Under the pieces are notes generated by a model. The model saw only the letters and a program-made list of their open reading frames with translations, was not told where the DNA came from and made no database searches. From contig CM055311.2 of assembly GCA_029255685.2 (NCBI GenBank), positions 16,576,952 to 16,640,951 on the forward strand: a stretch of DNA of 64,000 nt, given 5' to 3'. The stretch comes from Silene conica (taxonomy: Eukaryota > Streptophyta > Magnoliopsida > Caryophyllales > Caryophyllaceae). Each line of letters begins with the position of its first letter. Within the stretch, counting starts at the first letter, position 1. The position numbers and the translations under genes were made by a program. Positions 23,390-33,458 of this stretch are shown one piece after another.

Positions 23390-25880
23390 GATTGATATTG
23401 ATACGAAGACTACAAAATTTTTAACATATGAAGAAATTAAATGCTAATCGTTTTAATTTTCATTTTAACTTGTAAACATATTTACTAAGTTGATGCATCT
23501 ATAAAATGACCTCTATCCAATTTTATAAATGATTCCAAGACCCAAACCCATACTATCGAAATCGTGAACCACTGGAACTCCGACCCAACAATATGGTTTG
23601 GTGGGTTAAAATAAACCGGTTCTACCCTAGAACTCTTGGTTGATGACAAATCATAATTTATACATCTTAGCCCGGAACACATTGACCACTGGTCCTCTAC
23701 ACTTCCGTTGAGTACAAACCAAATTTCAAATGCATCAGGATGCGATCCGCCCACTAGACTGAATCCATCCCATCGCCCCACTTATCCTACGTAATGGGGT
23801 TCGTACTGCCCACTGGACTAGCACCACCCCACGAAATAGAAGCTCATGGGTTCTACTATTTGGTAAGGCTAATTCTCAATTGTTTTTGTTTAATATAGAG
23901 GTCTTGTCAATTTATTATCCATCTCCTTTAAGCGAATTAAATCGGTGAACTCGATAATTATAATTGACACGGTCGTTTTTAACGATTTAAACTAATATGC
24001 ATGTTTATGGCGATTTGGCTATGCATGCAAACATATTAAAATGCAAAAATAAAAGCAATAAAACAATAAAATCCTAGTATGGCCTTCCTAGTAATAGTAA
24101 AACTAATTAACTATTACAAATTCGGAAACCAATTCCTTGGTCCCTTGAACTTCATTGGCAAGCCATCCAAGAAAACACCGTCTTGTCGGAACTCCTTTCC
24201 GTATGGCACCGTCTTTTGGATCTCCGGAATTACAATAAAATAATACAACTATTCTATTGCAAAACTGAAAATTTAAATTACAAACCCGTGATACGAGATC
24301 ACATAAATTACAACCGAATCAATATTCCCTTTCATTACGGGTAATATTGATTAAAACTAAGGCCATACTAAGAAAAATTACATAATTCCAAATTATATAA
24401 ATAACATTCAAAATATGACATTCATATTAAATAAATTGCATTAAATAAAATATGTATGCACATGCTTAATTTTTAATGCCAAATCGCTTTATGGGAGCAA
24501 ATATCTCATATTTGTTTACGGTTTTTACGGATATGCGTGATTTTAACTATTAAAATCATCCAAAATTACATAAATCTCATTTATGTCCAAGTTAATCATC
24601 CTAACTTACTTTAGGAATCAATGTTTAGTCTCTACTAATATTTGATCATGATCTAACTTGATTTTGCATTATTGTTCATAAATTACTTGTATTTTCGGGA
24701 AAAATAAACAAAATATGGCCAAATGAGTCAATAAAATTCGAAATTTAAAATTCAACAATTTTAAACTTTCTGGAAATTTTCTAAAAATTCAGAAATTAAT
24801 AAAATGGTCTTATGCAAATACTTATGGCTTATTTCTTAAATAAATCCTATAAAAGTCGTTTTTATGGTTAAAAAACGGATTTAAATTATAAAAACTTGAA
24901 ATAAATTGCTATAAATTTTTAGTCATCCTAAAATACATATTAGAATCTGAAAATGACCAAAAATTTCAGACCATGCTCGAAATTTTATTTTTACGACTCA
25001 TAAATTACGATTATTAACCAATTAACTCATTAAAAATTAATAATCATAAAAACAGAAAATTTTTGATATCCAACTTTTAGATCTGATGTTCCTATCATAT
25101 AAGACATCTATGGGTAAAATTTCATGCCATAATATCAAGATTAACTATTTTTAACACAATAAGTCACTATTTATCCGATTTTAACCATTAAAATCATAAA
25201 TCATGCATCACTTGGGAATAAATTCCCAAAACTTACATACATACTGTAAATATTGCATGTGACACTGTGTAAAGTTTTTATGGCAAAATTCCAACTATAA
25301 CTATTAAAGTCGAATTTAAGTCACTATTAATCCGATTTTTACTATAAAAATCATTAATCATGCAAAATAATTCCAATAATTTCGAAAATTCATACAGGAA
25401 CTTTATATATTGCATGTGACTTCTCATAAAATTTTTAAGGTCAAATTCGAAATATAACCTTATATACCCATTTTTACTCATATTATGACTATTTATCTCA
25501 TAAAATTCATAATCCATGCATATTAACTCCATTTCTTACGAAAAATCATATACAATATATTAAATATGCATGTGAGAACATATCAAAAAATCTCGGCCAG
25601 AAACTATTTTTAGCTATTTTTCCCATTAATTGTTGTTTAAAACCGTTTTAAACTACAAAATATACAAATAAATATAAAAATGAACAATAAAAATCCATAA
25701 AATTATTTTTATGTCCTAAAACCATTTTAGAAACAGAAACTTTAACATGCAAAATTATTTTGTGATTTATCATAATAAACACAATAATTTTCGAAATTTT
25801 CGAAATATATGTTAAACCGATTTTAACATAAAACATGAATCCGATCATGCATGCAACAACCGTAATGCTCTGATACCAAT
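23390..25880 (-). other. Copia unit 2 leader with primer-binding site
   Basis: The leader matches that of unit 1. The tRNA-Met primer site lies at 25867-25878. From about 25080 rightward I saw no difference from unit 1 (from about 17120), whereas sequence to the left differs by a few per cent. Confidence 0.85.
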
Positions 25881-27145
25881 TGTTGGAAACTAAGTTCCAC
25901 ATTTTATACTCAAATCTAATGTGAGTTTTGTTTCTTTAAGTTTAGTCATAAAACTTAAATGGATCTTATGCATGCAAGATGATATCATAAGATGAGATAG
26001 TCCTTACATTGGTTTTAGAAGGTTTATACTCAATAATCACCTATTATATGAGTCTTCAAACCACCGAAATACCCTTAAACGATCTAAGAAAAATCGTCTC
26101 CAAAAGATGCGTATCAAGGACCCGATCTCAAACTAATACTAATTTTGTTACTAGAAAATTAGTACAAGTATACTAGAAATAATAATAATATTACTCTTAA
26201 TATTATTAGTATAGGAAATAAGTATTTTCTTAGTAAAAACTATTTTACTAAGATGAGAGAATGGAGTTGTAGTGTTTATGGGAGATGTGTGTTAATCAAC
26301 AACCAAAGAGACTAGCAATTGATGAGTGTTGTAAGTGGTGATTATATAAGCACATGAGCTTGCCTAGCAAGCCTCATGGCCGGCCAAATCAATCCCACAA
26401 GGGCCAATGCATGGCCATTATGTTCTTACACAATGCATACAATATTCCTTACATTCTTACACATTCACTTACACACACAATCACATTGCACACACAACCT
26501 CCATCCACACTATACTACACGGCTGAAATGGATTTATAAGACCCATTTTATTTTTGTCAATTGTGTTAATTTGTAACATGTCACATATGTTCCATAACAC
26601 ATGACTTAATTTGTTAATTGTGCAATTTTAACTATTAAAATCCACAATCTACAAATTTATTACATTTAAATAGTTATTCCAATATTTCGAAATTATTATT
26701 GTATAAATGTAATATCATAATTTTAATTACAACTCTTTGTAATTTTATGATCAACCGTGTTCATTCTCAATTTAATCGTTTCCCAAACGAATAAATAAAA
26801 ACCGAGTAATAAAACGATTTTATTACTATGACTTTTATTATTATAATCCCATTATAAAATATTCGTCATATAAAAATTATTTCCAAATTTCTAGTTATTA
26901 ATTAATTCGTATCCAATACAATATTAATTAATTATTCTATTGAGACGGAATTCCCTAAAGATATGACCTTAAGGGATCAACTGATCACCACCATCATATG
27001 ACGATAATGTCAAACTCTAGACAGCCAATCATTATCGATAAATGTTGATCAGTTGACTTTAAAAGAGTAACTCTCCCAGTTGTGTTTCATTCAAATGAGT
27101 TTTAATTATGTCAACACACTATTGTCGAGGACACTTCCTCCAACA
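25881..27145 (-). repeat. Copia LTR 3 (right, 5' LTR)
   Basis: This 1265-base LTR is almost identical to LTR 2. It is followed directly by the 191-bp host duplication, with no 5-bp repeat matching the bases before LTR 1. Confidence 0.92.
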
Positions 27146-27336
27146 ATTCCCAGTGTACAATTCGTGGTCATGATAATATGCCCTCTGTTATCGTCTTTCC
27201 CACTACTCCGGATGACAGTAAATGGTTCACCCGTTTCATCTTTGTCAAGATTGACACGTTGCCTTCCTCTCCAGACTACATTTTTTCTGCGTGGCAGCCG
27301 ATTGAAGGTATGGTTTCTACTCTGGGTTTATTTCCC
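27146..27336 (+). repeat. 191-bp host duplication, right copy
   Basis: The right copy starts exactly after the last Copia LTR and continues into the uninterrupted intron of the antisense gene. It retains the splice donor at 27307. Confidence 0.93.
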
Positions 27337-28383
27337 TGTTTTAGCTTTCCTTTGATATTTGTATTTGTACTGACTGCTGGTTTGTTTTCCCAGGGAATAG
27401 CCTGGCCAAACTCCCTGAGTCTGCGGATCCTGCTGCCTCAAAGGCCAAGCTCATGGACCTTCCTGCGGAGGAGAGATCTTTCTCCAAGATGGTCCGGGAT
27501 TCTGCTGTTCCGGCGGTGAAGAAGGAAGGTATGATATTTTCGATTTGGTTGTTTTCTTGGGTAGGGTTGTGCTTAGTCTGTTCAGATTTCTGCTGTTACC
27601 TTTTCAGGCAAGCCCAGAGTTGACGTGAGCAGGGTGATGCAGCTGCGAAGAAAAAGGTTAGCTCCTGGGGACGCGGGATCCTCAAAGAAAAAGAGAATAG
27701 ACGTTGTTGAGGGGAGCCCTGCTGGAGCTGGGTCCAAGGCTGCCCCGATTGAAGTTGACATTGTTGATCTAGTCCAGGAACCTGTTCTTCAGACTTCCTT
27801 TGTTGATCCATCTCCTCTTGAGATCCCCCCTACCATTCCTACTCCTGGTTTTAAACTTATATCTGAGCCACTGCCTCGGACATCGTCTGGGGAGTCCTTC
27901 ATTCCTCCTCTAAACCTAGAGATTCCTGGAGGTTTTGGAGGGTCCAAGACCAAGCTCTGGCCTACCTTGAACTCCTTGCTGTTCCCTGCTTCTGCCTCTA
28001 TTTTGAAGAAGCGTCCTTTTCAGGACCTGACCAGGCACGTGGCAGAGGTTTCCTTTGAGGTAGGCTTTTTTCTTTGGTTTTATATTATTTTTTTTATTTT
28101 TTATTTTTTTTATTATTATTTTTTAATCTGGTTCTTGTGTGCTCAGGCTTTGGAGCTGGCATTGTGTGCTAATCAACAGAGTGAGCCATTGCTGGCTGAT
28201 TCTCAGCGCATGAAGGTGGCTCATGATGCTGCTCTGGAGAGGATGTAGGAGATGGCGGTGAAGCTGAACTCGGAGGAGATCTTAAGAGGGAATCTGCGGC
28301 AGGCTGTCGAGCGTTTTCGTCGGGAGGTAATTGCGGGCCAGGAGAAGCTCAAGGCCCAGGAGGAGAAGCTCAAGGCCCAAAAG
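27337..28383 (+). pseudogene. Antisense additional ORF of the Gypsy element, later exons
   Basis: This is the continuation of the gene begun at 9267. An intron ends at an AG before 27394. Exons 27394-27528, 27608-28059 and 28147-28383 follow, each with GT-AG borders and matching phase. The product has a linker rich in Pro, Ser and Lys (RRKRLAPGD, KKKRIDVVE). The last exon starts a coiled coil with EKLKAQE repeats. A TAG at 28246 interrupts the coiled coil. The gene is then cut at 28383 by the junction with another retroelement. PF04195-family proteins often end in such a coiled coil. Confidence 0.7.
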
Positions 28384-29063
28384 TACTAAAAATGCAGCGG
28401 AATTAAAACTTTTTAAAGTAAACAACATGCGAGAAGAATTAAACTGAAACGAAAACTGAAACTGAAATAGATAAGTAACAGTTCTAAGTACGAACGAAAG
28501 TGTAAATACAAAGCCTGGGATAGAACATCCCTACAGGAACCAACAAAACTGTATCAAAAGAAACTAAGAGTCTAGCTAATCGATAAACGTGTAAGTCATA
28601 TGATGAAAGGATCATCACTCGCTAGCTCTCGTGTGAACCCCAATCCAACCTGCATGTATCTACATATATGAAAACATGTACGCCACAATCAGTGGGGAGT
28701 GACTAGAGTTCTCCTAGCCACCTTTTGTGACAACACGTAACACATAAAGCAATACAGAATACTCCAACATATATAAACATGTGAAGCATAAACATCTCAT
28801 CAACTGCTCTCATACTATCATGCGATACTAAAGCATAGCTCTCAACCCAACTTCATAAACCGTTAGGAAGGAGGGCCGATTTCCCTACTGGTTACCCAGT
28901 CGGGGGGTCTTTCAGTCCAACTATTTATGAAACCGATCAAAGAGTCATCCAATGCCTTGGATGAATAAACTATAACTCAAACAATATAATCAACAACTTA
29001 ATCATGCATATCTGACACTGTACCAAACTCTAGGCAAGCAGATATAACACAAACACTAGCAAT

Positions 29064-29553
29064 GGGCCCAGAGGTGAACTTAACACATATCCCACTACCA
29101 AACTATGTCGGGTCCAGAGGTGAACTTAACACATATCCCAACATGCAAATCAAGTAAAGGGTCCAGAGGTGAGCTTAACACATATCCCTATACTTACAAT
29201 TCAAGAGAAGGGTCCAGAGGTGAACTTAACACATATCCCTAATCATCCAAAAGCAAAGGGTCCAGAGGTGAGCTTAACACATATCCCAATGCTACAAACA
29301 AGTATTGGGTCCAGAGGTGAACTTAACACATATCCCAATACACAGCTATCGCACAACGGGTCCAGAGCTGAGTTTAACACATATCCCGTGTACGACAACC
29401 GATCACGTGTCAGGTCCAGAGGTGAGCTTAACACATATCCTGACACGCCACAAGCAAAACACGTAACGGGTCCAGAGGTGAGCTTAACACATATCCCGTC
29501 ACGCGACATACAAAACTCGTAATGGGTCCAGAGGTGAGCTTAACACATATCCC
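29064..29553. repeat. Hairpin minisatellite, ten 30-base repeats with variable spacers
   Basis: Ten copies of a 30-base unit (GGGTCCAGAGGTGA then GCTTAACACATATCCC) start at 29064, 29110, 29159, 29210, 29258, 29307, 29358, 29412, 29468 and 29524. They are separated by unrelated spacers of 16-26 bases. The GGG and CCC ends of each unit can pair. In most units the bases just outside them are also complementary although they differ from unit to unit. Confidence 0.92.
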
Positions 29554-29858
29554 ATCACGCGACATCCAACTTCCATTAACATCCAAAGATAGAAACTAAC
29601 CTATAGTTCTCACTTCTTTAACCACTAATCGACACTTAATTGATCCCGGGAACTAAGACGAGGGAGAGCCGGTTTCCCTTTCGGTTACCCGACCGGGGGG
29701 TCTCTATCCTCACTCCATTCCCGAACCCAATATAGTGTCGCCCATCCTCCGGGGACCTCAAATACATACCAAAGGTACACAGAACGAGTTTCAATTAAAA
29801 CCGATCAACTGATTAAAAGTTACGAACGATTTACAAACCAAAAACACGCAACAGGGGT

Positions 29859-30127
29859 TCCCAGCCGGTCGGCCGGCTGCCGGTCCACCGGCTGGCAACC
29901 CAGCTTTCCTCTTTGTTAAAACCAAAAACAATAAGAGACTCCCAGCCGGTCGGCAGGCTGGGAACTCAATTTTTCCCAATTTCGCAAACACTAGAACGCA
30001 CTCCCAGCCGGCTGGCAGGCGGCCGGTCTGCCGGCTGGGAACTCTATGCCTACGAGTCTCAAACTTTCGCAAAAATCACAATAAACACCCTCAGCCGGTC
30101 GACCGGCGGTCGGTCGGTCGACCGGCT
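29859..30127. repeat. Four GC-rich imperfect palindromes (CCAGCCGGTCGGC type)
   Basis: Near 29860-29903, 29941-29967, 30001-30039 and 30090-30127 the sequence reads CCCAGCCGGTCGGC or similar and returns as the inverse (GCCGGCTGGG). The surroundings are AT-rich. Spacing is 60-90 bases. Each could form a stable stem-loop. Confidence 0.8.
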
Positions 30128-31087
30128 CAGAGAGCCTGTTTCGCAAAAACGCAATTTCAGCCTATACTAGAAATTCGACAATTCGATACACAAACCTTAG
30201 CAATTGCTACATGTAAGATTTACCCAACATCATAGATCATCTATTGTCACTATCTAACAGCAAACAAAACCCATAACAATCCTCAAACGATTATACAATG
30301 TATTCGTCTTAACTTTGTGAAAACTGAAAATAAGCTTAAGAACATATAAAAACATCACCAAGCATGAATTCTCCACATAATAACAATCCTAAGCATGTTT
30401 CTAAGTCCATTAAACATAATTCTTTAACAAAATCAGAAACAATATGAAGAACACATCAAAAGTGCTAATATTCACAATAAGGCCGAGTTTTCTCATTATC
30501 GTCACCTTAAAGCGATCCGGCTTAAAGATCCTCCTCTACAACAAAGCTATCAACCTCCGGGTCGTCCAAGCCCACGCCTACAAGCACGAAAAACGATGTT
30601 AACGGTCCGAAAAACGGAATTAGGCAAAACAGCCCAATTTTTGAAATCGATGAAATGCAAAACGAAAGTGATAGATGGCTTGGAAATTAAATGAGGATTC
30701 CGAAAATGTTATTATTACCTTAAATCGGTAGACGGATGATGAAGAAAAGAACAAAAGAAGATGATGTTTATGGAGGTTTTTTGAAGAATATGAGTTTACA
30801 GTGCAATGAGTTATGAAGGAGATGATTATGACGACATATGAGATTTTAAGGGTTTAAGTAATTGTCCTTTCCGTATTAAATGAAACGGGTTAGGATACTT
30901 GAATGGATATTTAAGATGTGAACTTAACCTTACCAAGTTTGTATTCGTCTTAAGGACTTAAGGTTCTTAAGACGGATCTTACTAATTAAATTAAAATCTT
31001 TCACAATAAATTATTAAAATATTATTTTATTACTTAAAATAATTTAAACGCTTAAAAATAGATTTTACGAAAATACGGGATGTTACA

Positions 31088-33458
31088 CAACTCCTGACCC
31101 TCTAGCGTTTGATGCCCCATCTACTCGTAACTCCCAGGTGCCTGACTTGGCATCTTGGTGTAGATGTAGGATTTCCTGTTCTGCTTGGGTCTGGAGTGCT
31201 GGGCTGAAGTCGGAGACGAAGTCTGCGAGGGCTTGTGACTTTATGGTTGTGCGTGGTTCAAACTGGAGATCATATCCACTGAGATGTACAGACCACTTAG
31301 CCATTCGTCCTGATAGTTCTGGCTTTCTCATAACCGTCTTGAGTGAGTGATTAGTAACTACTGAGATGGTATGAGACTCAAAGTATGGGCGCAGCTTATA
31401 GGATGCTGTGACCAATGCCAGTACTAGCTTCTCAAGCGAGGTATACCTTGCTTCTGCTGGCAGTAATGATTTGCTGACGTAGTATAACGGATGCTGAGCT
31501 CCTTCGTGCTGCCGGACCAGAACTGCACTCACTGCTGCTTCGGTCACTGAGAGGTACAAGAGCAGTACCTCCCCCTGCTCTAGTTTGGATAGCAGGGGTG
31601 GGCTGCTCAGGTACTGCTTTAGTTCCTGGAATGCCTTTTCGTGCTCTGGTGTCCGATCAAACTTATGACTTTTTCTAAGAATATCATAGAATAGTCTACA
31701 CCGGTCTGAGGATCTGGAGATAAACCTGCTCAGGGCTGCTACTCTTCCCGTCAGACGCTGCACATCTTTGGGCTTCTGGGGTGATTCCAGCTGTAGAACT
31801 GCTTTGATCTGTTATGTGCTGGCTTCTATCGCCCTCTGTGTTACCATATACCCCAGGAATTTCCCACTGGAAACTCCAAAGGTACACTTAGCTGGATTCA
31901 ACTTCATCTTGTACTTCCGGAGGGTGTTGAATGTTTCCTCCAGGTGCTGGGTGTGGTCCGCCGATTGCTTGGATTTGACCACCATATCGTCTATGTATAC
32001 TTCCATATTGCGGCCTATCTGGTCTTTGAACATCATATTGACGAGCCGCTGATATGTAGAGCCAGTATTCTTGAGACCGAAGGGCATTACATTGTAGCAG
32101 TAAATGCCTCTTTCGGACCTGAATGCTGTCTTCTCCTGGTCTGTCGGGTCCATTTTGATCTGGTTGTACCTGGCATCTAGGAAAGTCAACATTTCGTGGC
32201 CTGCAGTGGCGTCCACCATAGCATCTATATGTGGCAAGGGGAATGGGTCCTTGGGGCAGGCCTTATTCAGGTCTGTGAAATCCACGCAGACCCTCCACTT
32301 ACCATTCTTTTTTGGTACCACCACTACATTAGATAGCCATTCTGGGTACTTGACTTCCCTAATCTTTCCTGCCTCCAGAAGGTTATCCACCTCCTGGTTT
32401 ATGATCTGGTGTCTTTCTGCTGCGAATTTCCTGCGTCTTTGCTACACTGGTCTGAATCCTGGATCTATGCTGAGCTTGTGTGTTATGATCTCTGGGTCTA
32501 TGCCAATCATGTCTTTGTGGGACCAGGCAAAGCAATCTACATTCTTTCGGAGCAGCTGGAGGAGCTGCTGGCGCAGATCTCCAGAGCACTCTGAGCCTAC
32601 GAACACGGTCCTCTCTGGGTGCTGCTCATCCAGGCGGACCTCATCGATTTCTGCCTGCTGGGGCTCGATGTACTCCTCCTGGATGTGCAGTTGCTATAGT
32701 TGCTATGTTCTGGCAGCTGGTGGTCTGGTGGTCCTTTTGAGAGCTACTTTGTAGCAATCCTTAGCCTCCTCCTAATCTCCCCGTATTTCCTGGACTCCCC
32801 ATGGTGTAGGGAATTTCAGGCACTGGTGATACGTTGACGGGATTGCTCGCATTTCGTGGATCCAGGGCCTGCCAAGAATAACATTGTAAGTAGATGGACC
32901 ATCAATAACTAAGTATCTTACCTGTTTGTTCAGCCCTCCGGCGTAGGTGGGGATGGTGATTTCCCCCAGGGTATACGCTGTTTCTCCACTGAATCCGACC
33001 AGAGGAATGGCTTTCTTTGTCAGGTCCTTCTCGTCAAATCCCATGCTCTTTTGTGCATCCAGCATTAGCAGGTTGACGGAACTGCTTGTGTCTACCATGA
33101 CTTTCCTGACCTCACAATTGCCGATGTTCAATGTGATAATCAGGGCATCATGGTGCTGCTCTGGCACAGCTTCTGCATCTGTTTCGTCAAAGGTCACTGC
33201 TGGGAGATCCTGTCGTGCTATTCTGCAAGATGACTCTGGCTTGTCCCCTTTGGCTGCTGTCACACGTCTCTTAGCTGCAGAATAGGTGAGCCCACACAGC
33301 TCTGATCCTCCGGTGATGACGTTGACAATTCTGTTGTAGGGAGGGGCTGGTGAAGGCTGCACCTGGCTGGCTGCGTTGACTCTGGTGGACTTCTCTAGGA
33401 GCAGATGATCCAAGCTGCCTCGGTCATACTGGAATCGGACCTCCTTCCTGAGGGTATA
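31088..33458 (-). pseudogene. Gypsy pol (protease, reverse transcriptase, RNase H), broken and truncated
   Basis: Protease appears in the frame 33413-32772, with MVDTSSSVNLL where most relatives have DTG or DPG before the serines. Reverse transcriptase is in 32390-31812, with VDFTDLNKACPKD, NVMPFGLKN and the catalytic YIDD (VYIDDMVVK). RNase H follows in 31763-31083 and ends in WELRVDGASNARGSG, where a second, archaeal-type RNase H domain would begin. Stops separate the frames (about 32770, 32700, 32445 and 31811). At 31087 the gene is cut by the LTR fragment, and no integrase exists in the window. Confidence 0.88.

Larger units (their letters stand above)
9918..27145 (-). mobile_element. Ty1/Copia array: LTR-internal-LTR-internal-LTR
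   Basis: Three LTRs in the same orientation (9918-11216, 17918-19183 and 25881-27145) enclose two similar internal regions. Each internal region has one gag ORF on the minus strand and a tRNA-Met primer site next to its right-hand LTR. No intact pol is present. Only decayed traces remain, such as a minus-strand tract near 12696-12720 that still spells most of the reverse-transcriptase VDDI region. The element is therefore non-autonomous. Instead of a 5-bp target duplication the array is flanked by a 191-bp direct duplication of the interrupted antisense gene (9727-9917 and 27146-27336). Confidence 0.92.
28384..31087 (-). mobile_element. Fragment of a long-LTR retroelement (probably LTR)
   Basis: On the minus strand the segment begins TGTAACATCCCGTATTTTCG at 31087, an LTR start resembling the solo LTR at 63225 (TGTAATACCCCGTATTTT). 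It contains no coding region, only a leader-like tract, a hairpin minisatellite (29064-29553) and GC-rich palindromes (29859-30127). Two related 55-base stretches (28861-28918 and 29655-29710, sharing GGTTTCCC and GGTTACCC motifs) flank the minisatellite. The left end has no CA terminus and no target duplication was found, so the fragment is truncated. It joins the middle of the antisense gene to the middle of RNase H, and integrase is missing between them. Confidence 0.65.

Noticed and set aside
9918..27145. Pure assembly artefact explaining the three-LTR array
   Set aside because: It cannot be excluded, but the two internal units differ at many positions and LTR 1 differs from LTR 2, so a simple duplicated contig is unlikely. 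The perfectly identical part does deserve a check with long reads.
29064..29553. CRISPR array (regular repeats with unique spacers)
   Set aside because: The setting is a plant retroelement LTR, spacers are only 16-26 bases and uneven, units vary, and there are no cas genes. It is a minisatellite.
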